From Eutreptiella sp. 'Long Island Sound 2002' (Eukaryota > Euglenozoa > Euglenophyceae > Eutreptiales > Eutreptiaceae), in assembly GCA_964036045.1 (NCBI GenBank), contig OZ038398.1:29194309-29258308 (forward strand): 64,000 bases of DNA, given 5' to 3'. Both the position numbers and the translations under genes were made by a program. Below are positions 53,705 through 63,768 of this stretch, piece after piece. Position 1 is the stretch's first letter, and each line of letters starts with the position of its first letter. The notes under the pieces were generated by a model that saw only the letters and a program-made list of their open reading frames with translations, searched no databases and was not told where the DNA came from.

Positions 53705-53766
53705 GCACGCGCGGCATATGGTTTGGCGGGTATCATTGTAACATGTGCACCGCGTGCACATACAGT
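53705..53766 (-). pseudogene. RanBP2-type zinc finger fragment, copy B
   Basis: CMCTRCTCYNDTRQTICRAC keeps the four Cys and the Asn of the RanBP2 finger but has lost the leading Trp. It is preceded by the same KHRQPRPGD as copy A. Confidence 0.55.
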
Positions 53767-54223
53767 CCCCCGGGCGGGGTTGGCGGTGCTTTCCCGGTTT
53801 TACCATGCCACGCGTGTGGGAACTGTCTGAATGGACGAAAGGCGTAGTGTGATACCATGCACGCAAAGCAGAACCTGACAACAAATGCATGGCACATACC
53901 GTTAACTGAATTTCCCAAGGGTCCCTCCATCCGGGTCCCCGGTCACCACCACCCTCCACACGGACAACTGCAACTCGTAGCCCCTCACGGCCATGCACAC
54001 CATGCGGATGTTGAGGGCACCATCGATCAATCGGCGGCAATTCCTACTCCTCCTCTTGTGGGTGTGCCAAATGCCAATTGCCCCGCCATGGGTGTTATTC
54101 AATCCACGCCTTGTTCGTGCCGGGGGCACTTCTTGAGAGTGCAATGGACTCGTGTTCGTTGTAGACTGAGACTAGTTCCAGAGGTCAGTACTGCACACTC
54201 GTCCTCGGCGCCCTGTCTGCGAT

Positions 54224-54858
54224 CTAATCTGGCTCCGAGTCCGGTGCATTCTGCATTCGCCGCCGTCTATGGTTGATTACTATAGACCTATCACTGTCTG
54301 TACTCTCGTCTGAGACCTGCTCCGACACCCGTCGCTTCACCCCCTGTCCTCTAGTCTTCTTCGGACCCCTGCCCCGGGGGCCACCGTTTGGCGCCTCCCT
54401 AGGCGGTACCGGTCGGTGCACTGTGGACTCTGCAGCCCCCCGCCTTCGCAAGCTCATCGGCGGTGTCATTGTACACACGTTTATTGTGTGGATTTAGATG
54501 CGTCAGCGTCATTGACGCGAATGTGCTCCGTATCATTGATAATACGTCCTCACATTCCTCATGGTGCCGCACTCGCTTCTTCGTGGGACATCCACCCCCT
54601 TATCTTGTACATCTCTAAATTATCAAAAATGTCCAAACACCATTTGGACTCACTCTACATGCACAGCTCTTGGTCACCGCGCATCGCGCTCATCGCTGCT
54701 CTTACGGCTGACACCTCGGCCCTGTTATTAGTTTGCGACCCCACAGCTGGTCGGGTGACATTGGGGCATTCGCCATGCGGAAAGTACACGCCGTACCCCG
54801 CTTGCCTTCGTACTTGTGACCCATCTACCCAGGCATGCACTTTCACATCGTCCAGCAA
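54224..54858 (-). pseudogene. RNase HI-type gene relic, copy B
   Basis: From 54858: VHAWVDGSQVRRQAGYGVYF (first catalytic Asp present), SQTNNRAEVSAVRAAM (Glu present), then QSESKWCLDIF, where the second Asp is Glu. Beyond this the frame has stops, and the C-terminal GH..NEEADALA part has eroded. The basic serine/arginine linker (RGQGVKRRVSEQVSDES to 54224) is still readable. Copies A and B complement each other: the residues lost differ. Confidence 0.68.
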
Positions 54859-54899
54859 GAAGTCCGGGACTGATTCCGCCTCCTAGAAGTCGAGCAACA

Positions 54900-55185
54900 G
54901 GCCCTTTGCTACTGGCCTAGACGGCTGGTCGTCCCCCAATGTATCGGCATGTGTACAGGCTGGTGATGCGGATGTTCCCATTGAGTTGTCTGACTGCCCA
55001 CCCAGCCAGTGCACTAAATATCCCTCTCTAGGGGGGGGGGGGCGTGCTCACTTTGTGTGTGTGTGTGTGTGTGTGTGTGTGATCTGTACTTTTAGAGGTG
55101 GATCCTTGTGCAGCGTTGGGCTGGGCGCCTCATTTGGCTTAGGTCTGCTGAGGCCTCTTTGTGACGTTGTTTCCCTCCCTTCTGC
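54900..55185. other. Spacer with (GT)13 microsatellite
   Basis: A G10 run near 55032 and a GT tract at 55056-55081 separate copy B from the LINE 3' end. No gene. Confidence 0.5.
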
Positions 55186-55189
55186 GGAA

Positions 55190-55790
55190 TCAGAACCTTT
55201 GTATTTTGCTGGCTAGGTATCCAGAGTGTTCGCTCTCCCGTGCCTCGTCACGAAAAGCGGGCGGGCGACATCCTCGGCCACGGTCTCCTCCAGCCGCCGT
55301 GGAACTGGGGCTGGTGGGGACGGAGGGGGGGGCGTTTTCGGCCTCCTGCGTTTGGGGGCTGGAGGGGTGGGGGGTTGGTGTGGGGACCTCAGCAGACCCG
55401 TAGAGATACGTGCAGGCCCTTGTAGGCGTGGTCGTTTGTGGGGCAGTTGTGCATGTGCAGCAAGTGGGCGCTTCCGGCGCGCAGGCACTGCGGTGCACAC
55501 TTTATGGTGTCCCCGCTGACAGCAGTGGCGCACTCCCCTTTGCTTGAGTGTGCACCTCGGGCACGGTGGCAGGCCATGCAGTGGGCACAGTTGCAGTTGC
55601 GGTCTGCGTGCTATGTGGTCATCAGCGTGATGTCCCAGCGCACAGCATGCTTCAGCTGTGCGCCGAAGTCTCTTGCAGGTCGTGCACAGTTTGACGGATC
55701 AGCCGGCGGCGCCGGTGGTGGCGCCCTGTGTGTGTTTGCGCGCCTGCGTGTCCCGGTGTAGGGGCGCTGTGGGAGCTTCCCATCCCCTAT
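55190..55790 (-). pseudogene. LINE-like element, C-terminal Cys/His and basic tail
   Basis: Minus frames give, from ~55740, a CxxC pair with RLRRTAEACCALGHH, then LCPLHGLPPCPRCTLKQ and RHCCQRGHHKVCTAV, then a basic tail (RRKRPLAAHAQLPHKRPRLQ) and proline/threonine-rich end. The many paired Cys/His suggest zinc-binding modules plus a nuclear-localisation-like stretch. It directly follows the LINE ORF2 on the same strand and is probably its C-terminus, in shifted frames. Confidence 0.4.
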
Positions 55791-56480
55791 CACAGGGAAG
55801 AAATCAACTGCAAAGGAGGAGCAGCCCCCCCCCCCCCTTTGGCAAAATTGGTCTGCTCCGAGGACGGAGCCAGCCCCAACTGCAGATTCCCCCGGAGTGC
55901 ACGCTGTAGCCGATGCTCCTCCACTTCCTGCGCTGTTCTGCGTGGCCTATGTGTGTACGGGCGCAGTTTGTGTATTCTGTTGAGACCAACCTTGGTGGCC
56001 CACGTGCGCTCACAGTATGCCGCTAACTGCTGAACGTGCATGTTCATGGCACTGCGGCAGGTGAAATAGGGGCGACAGTTCGGGCCGCAGAGTGCCGGCC
56101 CCCCCAAAGGAACTAAAGAGCTGCAGCGTGTGACCACACACGCTGGATGCAAATGGCCTTTGGTGACCAGGTGCTGCGCATTTGCCATTGCCAGTCGTAA
56201 TACCCGGCCTCTCTCTTGCAGTGAAAGGGTGGTGCCCTTAAATTTTGCCTGTGGAGCGTGTGGGAGGGTGCGTTGCGCAAATTCCAGTGCGAGTTCCAAG
56301 AACGTCACTGTGCCTGGTTCAGGGGCCCAGTGCAGTTCCCTCAGCCAGCATAGCAGGTCCGCCAAAAAGGGCATTTCCCACTGCCATTCCACCTTCTTAG
56401 GGGTACGCAGAAGAAGTAACCCTTTGTCTTTCGGTCTGGGGGAGGGGTCCCACCAGTTGGTGGTACGGGTATTGCCGAAG
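55790..56480 (-). pseudogene. LINE-like ORF2, segment after the zinc finger
   Basis: The frame beginning upstream of 56392 reads KKVEWQWEMPFLADLLCWLR, then TTLSLQERGRVLRLA, then VVTRCSSLVPLGG and YFTCRSAMNMHVQQL, to 55790. I recognise this module as typical of a LINE-like family from marine protists, but its function is unknown to me. It is reached from the zinc-finger segment by a frameshift near 56450. Confidence 0.5.
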
Positions 56481-56933
56481 CTGCTGTGAGAGGCTCGACC
56501 CCATGAAAAGAATGGGGGATTGTGTGTCTCGTAACTTGCGGGCCTGCAAAACGGCTACTAACATATTGTGCAGAGCTGTCATGAATGCGAGCGCTGTCCC
56601 TGACTTGACGCTGTCTGTGTCTAGCTCTGGGGCCAATCCACAAAGTCGTAAACATGGGGGCGACTGGTCCATGAGGGGAAGGCCTGTGATCTGTGCTGCC
56701 GCCGTCCTGATGCCCGGCAGGTGGGTGTCCGGCACCGTACTCCAGGCTGAACACTGCCAAAAAATGTGCTCCTCGTTTTCCGGAGCATTGCCACAGTACG
56801 GGCACGTGGATGTGGCTCTCATGCCACGTTGATAGGCCTGGAGGGCTGTCCAGGTTGCTCCTGATAGGATGCCCCGATGCGCTGTAACTCTGTGGCAAAT
56901 GACGCTATGCTGGGCTGGACCAGGCGCCGGCAT
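56397..56933 (-). pseudogene. LINE-like ORF2, zf-RVT zinc-finger segment
   Basis: ATSTCPYCGNAPENEEHIFW followed by QC gives C-x2-C-x8-H-x4-C, the zinc knuckle found after the reverse transcriptase in many non-LTR elements. It lies in a third frame, entered near 56920 from the palm/thumb segment. Confidence 0.65.
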
Positions 56934-57973
56934 GTGGTGTAATGAGCCCCCGCGAAAAGGCGGGGACGCCTCTGAACCAGGCTGTCCAGCATTTGCGAGC
57001 GCAGCTGTTCACGCACCTCGTGCTTGATAGTGTTTTTATCCCCGTATAGGAGGAGGGGTTCCTGGCGCCCAGGCACTTTCCATCCCCACCATCCCTGCGT
57101 AGCGACCCAGCCACACTCCTGTGCTGTGGAGATGGCTCGGCCGTATGGGCCGGAGCCTTTGTGAAATGTTGTCATCTCCCAAATGGCTTGGGCTGTGATC
57201 TGTCCAGCACCCCTGGTGCGACACAGCTGGGATAACCACAGGATGTGATGATACTTAAGTACCAAGGTAGGTGCAATCCGGTGTCCTTTGCACAGCAAGG
57301 TGAAAAAGATTTCTTCGGCCCTGCCGGGCCGTGACCGTCCCCAAATGGTCTGCATGACCTTAGTCGCGAAGGGCAGGAGGTCTTTGGGCTGAAGTGGCAC
57401 TATTTCTGCTGCGTGCAGGCCAGTGGCCGTGATCATTGTGGAGATGATGTCGCATCTCCTTTCAAAATTGCCCTGAGCACCAAACACCCTATCCAGGAGG
57501 CTGCAGGCTCTGGAAATCCTTTTCTTGATGAGCGGTCCCGAACAAGTCGCGTCCGTGGTGCGGACCCCCGCGCCCAGGGACTTAAACTCAGAAGAGATAG
57601 GGAAGGGCACCCCCTGTAGTGCTGCCTTCACTGGGTGACGGGCGTCAGACGAAAAGCCGACAAATTTCTTCGCGTTCACCCCTTGACCCGTGTCCTCAAG
57701 CCAGTCAGTGGTGCAGTCTAGCAGGGGGGTGAGGGTATTGCTTCCGGCTGCAAACCCATAAGTATCATCCGCATACCCAAGGGCAGTTAGGATGAATTGC
57801 AGGGCCTGCGCTGGCTGATCGCTGGGGGGAGGGCCTGTACCGCGACTTTGATGCCCTGTTGCTGCGCATCCAGCACCCGTTTCCAGACCGAGGTCAGGAG
57901 GTTGATGAGTATCACACTCAATGGGCAGCCCTGGAGGATGCCATTGGTGGCATCGAAAAAACTGGCCAAACAT
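56819..57973 (-). pseudogene. LINE-like ORF2, reverse transcriptase palm (YADD) and thumb
   Basis: LGYADDTYGFAAG around residues 65-77 (57781-57745) is the catalytic motif C. NAKKFVGFSSD and FKSLGAGV follow as motifs D/E, then a helical thumb. The frame differs by one from the upstream ORF, which ends at 57787, so one indel near 57800-57830 separates motif B from motif C. The frame continues to 56819, but coding shifts again near 56920. Confidence 0.75.
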
Positions 57974-59721
57974 CCCATTATTTTAAAGCACCTTGTGAGG
58001 GTGCGATACATGCCAGAAAGGGCCCTGTGTGTGCCCAAATCCATCCCCTGCGTCAGTGCAATATGCAGTACAATGGACTGTGGGATCAAATCAAAGCATT
58101 TTATGTAGTCTAATCCAAAACCGTGCAAAACTGTTTTCATCAGTTTGTGTAGCTCAATGAGCATGGAGACAAAGGCGGCCGCATCAGTGGCACCGCGCTT
58201 CTTGCGAAAACCGTAAGCGTGCGGGTGGATCCACAGTTCCTGCCACACCATGCACTCCTCTAACCTGATCCCTGCCCAGACCCTATAGATCTGGGACAGT
58301 ACGGACAGTGGGCGCTCCTGCATCGGCATCATCCCTTCCCCTTTCGGGATCAGCGAGACGTATCCCCTCGCCAGGACCCTGGGCCAGGTTCCTGTTGCCT
58401 CAACTAGAAACAGAATTTCTGACAGCATGTCTAGCAGACAGGTGGGCAGCAGTAAACGATCCGAAACACACCGGCCATCCAGGCCAGTGGCTGTGTGAAC
58501 ACCCATCTTTCTAAGGCGTTTCGCGAGCCGGGACCCTGTGATAGGGGTGGACTGCATCTGCACTCCCTTTATCAGAAACTTATCATACTTCTGTGCAAAA
58601 GCGTGCACGTCTGGCTCTGGGGTGTCTGCATATTTTCGCATAACCTGGTCCCAAGAGGCATGAAGAATTTCATCCATGCGGGGGATGTTCGCCGTTGGTT
58701 GGCTTGTGTCTGGGTCCAGGAGCATAACCAGAGGAGGTTGGTACTCGTTCTGTATCCACTGATAAACCTCCTTTGGCCTGTCCAGCCAGGCTTGGTCCAT
58801 TTTGGATTTCCATTTATCAATGCGCGTGCGCTCTTCATAGCGGGCATATCTCTTCCCTAGTGCGCATAGGCTGTCATACAGCGACATGCAGTCTACCAGC
58901 GTTTGCAGGGGGCGTATGAGTGGGAGGGAGGGGTCATGGGCACTGGCCACAAATTCATGAAGCAGCAGGTCCTCACGAAAGGCCAGCGCCGTTTTGCGCA
59001 TGCGGCGGCACGCGGCCTGCCACGATAGTTCCACCTGTCTGGGCACTCCCCGTCTGCAGTTTGTCGCTAGCACGTGTGCGCTGACGCTCTGGATGCTGTC
59101 ATATTTTGTTAAGGCCTGTGCTGCTATTGCGTGCGCTTCCGCCAGCGGTTGCCCCACAAGCAAAACGTGTTCGAAGGCCTTTGCGGTGGCCTCTGTGACC
59201 TTCCAATCATGGACAGGCTTGTTTGCACCTATCTGTTGCAAAGACTTGAGTGCAGTCTTGTGCTCTCCCTGGTAAATGCGGCATCCTTGGACCGCAGTGA
59301 AGCCGTGTTTGCCCTCAATTTCATGCACCGCAGTGGCTGTTGGCTGCAGTGGTTCTCCCAGGTCTGGGACATCCTGTACGACAAGACGGCTCTGTGTTTT
59401 CATCCTCCGAGTGAGGGCCGCGCGATAGGGGGACTGTTGCTCGTCCACCACGGTCTGCTCCTTTGGGGGCACCGATTTACCCCCTGCCGCTTGTAGTGCT
59501 GCGCGCAACTCGCGGATCGTGCCACGTAGCTCCCGGATGACGCCAAGGAGTTCCTCTTCCCGTGCAGTAGTCGTTTTCGCCGGCGGCGGTAGATCCTTCT
59601 TCCCACTGAGAAGTGGTGCGATGGCTGCGGCCAGAGCTTCCAGGAGCACTGGTTTACGTAGCGCTTCCAAAATTTCATGGGTAAGTCCCGACATTTTGTA
59701 TGACCCGTGGGGTCGTGCCAA
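57787..59721 (-). pseudogene. LINE-like ORF2, N-terminal and reverse transcriptase fingers
   Basis: 644 codons. The start has a possible coiled coil (EELLGVIRELRGTIRELRAA). The middle is helical, with no AP-endonuclease signature. The reverse transcriptase begins near residue 470: LIPKGEG...RPLSVL, YGFRKKRGATDAAAF (~503), GLDYIKCFDLIP (~536, motif A Asp), and NGILQGCPLSVIL (~593, motif B). It stops just before motif C because of a frameshift. Such proteins copy their RNA at nicked chromosomal DNA. No endonuclease domain of either usual type is seen. Confidence 0.78.
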
Positions 59722-59849
59722 GCAGGGTTTTCACCAGCCTAGGGGGAGGCAGAAGCAGCCCGTGTGATGACAGAGTCACCGAGGATCGCGCCTGTTTGGC
59801 TTTCGGTTGGGTATGCAGTGTCACCAGCTGGCAGGCACCAAACAAAACA

Positions 59850-59970
59850 CCTGTGTGTGTGTGTGTGTGTGTTTGTGTGTGTCCCAATTTGCCAATCGCC
59901 CCCCTCTGAGGTGGTGCAAACCTCGCTCAGTTCATGCCTGTGGCAGATCAATGGAGTTCTCTAGTTCTCG

Positions 59971-60024
<54 letters not shown>

Positions 60025-60030
60025 CCACTT
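59850..60030 (+). repeat. GT microsatellites between ORF2 and ORF1
   Basis: A GT tract at 59851-59881 and another of ~22 units at 59973-60018. A partial copy of the 'CCAATTTGCC..TTCATGCC' repeat lies between them. Confidence 0.88.
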
Positions 60031-60200
60031 TTGCCAATTGCCCAGACGCGGGGGTGATTCTTCATGCAATTAGTTCATGCCTTCGGAAACATTTTGGCAC
60101 CTTTTGAGGCCGTTGATTTCGCTCCCTCCTTTGGCCCTGCATGCAGACCAAGGATGGTTCGTTGGTCCAAGTACAGTGTCCTTAGCAGCCTATCTAGTGT
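60025..60200 (+). repeat. Dispersed ~170-bp 'CCAATTGCC' repeat, copy 3
   Basis: GCCAATTGCC, TTCATGCCTTCGG, GGCCGTTGATTTC, CTGCATGCAGACCAAG, TTCGTTGGTCC. It follows the long GT tract and lies between the two LINE ORFs. Confidence 0.65.
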
Positions 60201-60379
60201 TTAATCCGGCTCCAACATATCAGCCGAGTGTGTTACTTCTTTTTGCTGTGTATTGCCAAACCAGGCTGCGGCCTCCATGTCTGTTGTTTTGAGCGCCATG
60301 ACCACGTTGAGCGCCCACAACTCCATTTGGTGCACAGCCCTTTGGCGTTTCAAAGTCCAACAGCCGGTGCAGTCCCCAT

Positions 60380-60387
60380 CACACACA

Positions 60388-60429
<42 letters not shown>

Positions 60430-60430
60430 A
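60380..60430 (+). repeat. CA/GT palindromic microsatellite
   Basis: ACACACACAGTGTGTGTG...: a short CA block flips to a GT tract of about 20 units, making a self-complementary start. Confidence 0.85.
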
Positions 60431-60431
60431 C

Positions 60432-60509
60432 TGTACTATTAATGAGGGTTGATGGCTTTTAATGTCCTGGCCGCTCTTGCGACGGGAGGGTTAGGGGTTA
60501 GCGGGTTAG
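60432..60509 (+). repeat. 78-bp direct repeat, left copy
   Basis: Starts TGTACTATTAATGAGGGTTG and ends GGGGTTAGCGGGTTAG. It differs from 63769-63846 at only a few positions. It contains a telomere-like GGGTTAGGGGTTAG part. It lies just 3' of the ORF1 stop (minus strand). Confidence 0.88.
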
Positions 60510-60588
60510 AGCCTGCCTGAAGCCTGCCCTATCCCACCCCCGGCCCCCCGGTATGTCGCGGCGCGGCGGAAGGACGTCCGCCCTTGAC

Positions 60589-63500
60589 TTAAGTCACCTC
60601 ACTTGAGGCTCTCCCGTGCACCATCACCGGCACCCTGCTGCCCCCCTGATGCGCCGGAGCCGGCGCCTCCTTGCCTCCTGCTAGGGGGGCATGCCCCCCT
60701 CCTGGGCTGTGCCCCAGAACCGCCCGTGCCGCTGCCTGCGGCCACGAAGGGGGGAGGGGGCGATCCGGAATCCCCACCCCCCACGCCTCTTTCGCAGGGC
60801 CGGCGGCGGTTGAAGCCGACGTCCCCACATGAACCTCCTCCGGGCTGGCGGTTGCGGAAACCGACTGCCCCAGCTCCAGCGCTGGAGCTGCTGGATGCAC
60901 CTGTGGGAGGGGGTGATTGTGATCCCCCTCCCCCCATGTACGCACCTTGTGCTCTGAGCGCGGGCTCGGATCGCACGGGGGGGGTTCCCCAGCCCGTGGC
61001 ATCACTGGGCTAGCAGAAACGAAAGCCAGCCGGGCCCCACCACTCACGGGGAGGCCGGCGGCTCTGGCAACCGGCAGGGCCCCTCCGTTCCCACCGCTGG
61101 TGGGCTGGGCCAATGGCCCTCTCAAAGATGGTGGCAGAGCCGCCACGCCCCCCCTCCCCTGGCCCCGTGGTCTGGGGGGCAGGAGGCTGGGGCGAGGGCA
61201 GTGGAGGGGGGGGGTGAGGCCCCATCCCCCGCCAGATGAAACAGAATCTGACCCCCAGGGCGCCGCACTGGGCAGGCGGCCCTGGGGCGGGTCAGGGCAT
61301 AAATTGATGGGGGAGGGGGGGGCAGAAAGGCGCAGCCCCCCCTCCCGAAAACTACCCATCAGGAGCTCCAGCGTCGCCACCTGGAGCTCCTCTATGCACG
61401 CGCGGGTGCACACCTCATCCTCTAGCATCTCCTGCTGCCTCCCCCCTCCCTGAAAGACTTCCTCAAAAACAATGCAGCCCCCTGATGCCCCAGGGCATTG
61501 GGTCAACGCAAGGCAGGGGGGGGGGCTGGCCCTGACCACCTCCACCCCCCTCCCCCCAGGGAACCCAGATAAGTGGGTAAGGGCCGGGGGGTCCGCACAG
61601 ATGGCGCCCTGGGCGCTGGGGGATGCGTCCCCACCAGCCCCAGGCGCACCGGTAGCGCCACAGGCAGCGCCATTGGCAGCCTGCGGGCTGCCCGAAAAGG
61701 CACAGATGGCGTCCTGGGCGCCGGGGGATGCTTCCCCTCCAGCCCCAGGCGCCTTGGTTGCGCCACAGACAGCGCCATTGGCAGCCTGCAGGCTGCCCGA
61801 AAAGTCGCAGGTGGCGTCCTGGGCGCTGGGGGATGCGTCCCCACCAGCCCCAGGCACCCCGGTAGCGCCACAGACAGCGCCATTGGCAGCCTGCAGGCTG
61901 CCCGAAAAGGCACAGATGGCGTCCTGGGCGCTGGGGGATGCGTCCCCACCAGCCCCAGGCGCCCCGGTAGCGCCACACACTGCGCCATTGGCAGCCTGCA
62001 GGCTGCCCGAAAAGGCACAGATGGCGTCCTGGGCGCTGGGGGATGCGTCCCCTCCAGCCCCAGGCGCACCGGTAGCGCCACAGGCAGCGCCATTGGCAGC
62101 CTGCGGGCTGCCCGAAAAGGCACAGATGGCGTCCTGGGCGCTGGGGGATGCGTCCCCAACAGCCCCAGGCGCCCTGGTAGCGCCACAGGCAGCGCCATTG
62201 GCAGCCTGCAGGCTGCCCGAAAAGTCACAGGTGGCATCCTGGGCGCTGGGGGATGCGTCCCCACCAGCCCCAGGCGCACCGGTAGCGCCACAGACAGCGC
62301 CATTGGCAGCCTGCTGGCTGCCCGAAAAGGCACAGATGGCGTCCTGGGCCCTGGGGGATGCGTCCCCTCCAGCCCGAGGCGCACCGGTAGCGCCACAGAC
62401 AGCGCCATTGGCAGCCTGCGGGCTGCCCGAAAAGGCACAGATGGCGTCCTGGGCGCTGGGGGATGCGTCCCCACCAGCCCCAGGCGCCCTGGTAGCGCCA
62501 CAGGCAGCGCCATTGGCAGCCTGCAGGCTGCCCGAAAAGTCACAGGTGGCATCCTGGGCGCTGGGGGATGCGTCCCCACCAGCCCCAGGCGCCCCGGTAG
62601 CGCCACAGACAGCGCCATTGGCAGCCTGCAGGCTGCCCGAAAAGGCACAGATGGCGTCCTGGGCCCTGGGGGATGCGTCCCCTCCAGCCCCAGGCGCACC
62701 GGTAGCGCCACAGACACCATTGGCAGCCTGCGGGCTGCCCAAAAAGTCACAGATGGCGTCCTGGGCGTTGGGGGACGCCGCCTGCACCTCCAGCTTGCCA
62801 TACAGGGGGCAGGGCTCATCCGCCCATGCCCCCACTGGGCCCCACAGGCCTAGGGGGTCAGTGCGCTGCAGACATACCATGGCCCCCTGCTCGATGAGGC
62901 CCAGACCGCTGTGCGCTGCCGCCGTCGACTCCTCGTGGTCCAGGGCAGCGTCGGCTGCCGATGCCGCCTCCGGTGTCGTGTCCGAGACCGACACGACGAT
63001 GGCCGCTGCCGCTGCCACTGCTGCCGCGGTTGCTGCCGCCGTGGACGCCGCTGCCAACGACGCGACCGCTCGACGCGCCCTGGCGCGGGCTCGCCCCTGT
63101 GCCCTCCGGCCCGGCTCGCCCCGGGAGGGCGTCGTGGGCGGGGGTACGTATGTTGCCGGCAGCTCCGGCCACTCCGCCGTGGCGGCCGCTCGCCCTGGCT
63201 GGGCCCCGGCACGCGCGATGTGCACAATAGCCTCCTCGTCCTCGACCGCTTGCTGAATAGCCAGCTCCGCCTTGGCTGCCAACGTTGCCGCCGCCAGCAC
63301 TGCCGCCGCCGCCGTTGCTGCCGCGGCACCCTCGTCGGGCTCGGGCTGGGGCTGGACCTCCTTCGCGTGAAGCTGCTGCTGCTCGCGCATTTGACGATGT
63401 ACTTCTCGCCACTGTCGCGGAGTCTGCCCTGGGGGCAGCCAGAAGTACTCCTCCCCATAGTACTGGGCTCCATCGCGTATCCAACCCCCCTGGTCGGAGT

Positions 63501-63750
63501 CCTCCGCTATGAGGGGGTCCCCCCACGGGGTGCGCTGTAGCAGTGGCTGCAACGCCGCGACGATGGCCTCGGTGAGGGCCGCGGTGAGGGCCGCGGTCTG
63601 GTCCCCCATCGGAGTACTTGCCGCGGAAGCCGCGGCCGCCCGCGACGTGAGGGCGCGGGTCTCGGCCCTGGCAGGGGGCCGTGGGTAGCCCTCAACGCCG
63701 AGAGACCGCCGGTTCTGGCATTTTGTGGGTAAGCGCCCAACCACGGTCAA
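60589..63750 (-). CDS. LINE-like ORF1 protein with eleven 35-residue repeats
   Basis: An uninterrupted 1,053-codon frame from an ATG at 63750. N-terminus: alanine-rich helices with WLPPGQTPRQWREVHRQMRE and a glutamine/glutamate stretch, then RGEPGRRAQGRARARARRA (basic, possibly nucleic-acid binding). Residues ~326-720 are eleven copies of a 35-residue unit (QDAICAFSGSLQAANGA.CG, then ATGAPGAGGDASPSA), each with two conserved Cys. The C-terminus is proline/glycine-rich. ORF2 lies downstream on the same strand, which suggests a non-LTR ORF1, but no known ORF1 domain is present. A GC-rich minisatellite could keep the frame open passively. Confidence 0.5.
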   Translation of the reverse strand: MTVVGRLPTKCQNRRSLGVEGYPRPPARAETRALTSRAAAASAASTPMGDQTAALTAALTEAIVAALQPLLQRTPWGDPLIAEDSDQGGWIRDGAQYYGEEYFWLPPGQTPRQWREVHRQMREQQQLHAKEVQPQPEPDEGAAAATAAAAVLAAATLAAKAELAIQQAVEDEEAIVHIARAGAQPGRAAATAEWPELPATYVPPPTTPSRGEPGRRAQGRARARARRAVASLAAASTAAATAAAVAAAAAIVVSVSDTTPEAASAADAALDHEESTAAAHSGLGLIEQGAMVCLQRTDPLGLWGPVGAWADEPCPLYGKLEVQAASPNAQDAICDFLGSPQAANGVCGATGAPGAGGDASPRAQDAICAFSGSLQAANGAVCGATGAPGAGGDASPSAQDATCDFSGSLQAANGAACGATRAPGAGGDASPSAQDAICAFSGSPQAANGAVCGATGAPRAGGDASPRAQDAICAFSGSQQAANGAVCGATGAPGAGGDASPSAQDATCDFSGSLQAANGAACGATRAPGAVGDASPSAQDAICAFSGSPQAANGAACGATGAPGAGGDASPSAQDAICAFSGSLQAANGAVCGATGAPGAGGDASPSAQDAICAFSGSLQAANGAVCGATGVPGAGGDASPSAQDATCDFSGSLQAANGAVCGATKAPGAGGEASPGAQDAICAFSGSPQAANGAACGATGAPGAGGDASPSAQGAICADPPALTHLSGFPGGRGVEVVRASPPPCLALTQCPGASGGCIVFEEVFQGGGRQQEMLEDEVCTRACIEELQVATLELLMGSFREGGLRLSAPPSPINLCPDPPQGRLPSAAPWGSDSVSSGGGWGLTPPLHCPRPSLLPPRPRGQGRGGVAALPPSLRGPLAQPTSGGNGGALPVARAAGLPVSGGARLAFVSASPVMPRAGEPPPCDPSPRSEHKVRTWGEGDHNHPLPQVHPAAPALELGQSVSATASPEEVHVGTSASTAAGPAKEAWGVGIPDRPLPPSWPQAAARAVLGHSPGGGHAPLAGGKEAPAPAHQGGSRVPVMVHGRASSEVT
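61590..62775. repeat. 105-bp minisatellite, about 11 copies
   Basis: The unit length is 105 bp (for example 'GTCCTGGGCG' at 61711 and 61816), so the frame is kept. Variants (CTGCAGGCTG / CTGCGGGCTG; CACAGATGGC / CACAGGTGGC) recur in a pattern spaced every three or four units, which suggests multi-unit duplication. The + strand and another minus frame are also open through it, as expected for such a repeat. Confidence 0.92.
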
Positions 63751-63768
63751 GGCGCCAGAAAAAGAGCG

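Noticed and set aside
61472-63256. A 594-codon + strand ORF opposite the LINE ORF1, and a further long minus ORF at 61503-62819
   Set aside because: The 105-bp GC-rich repeat has a period divisible by three and no stops in several frames, so all of these stay open together. The 1,053-codon minus frame extends beyond the repeats on both sides and sits in line with ORF2, so it is preferred.
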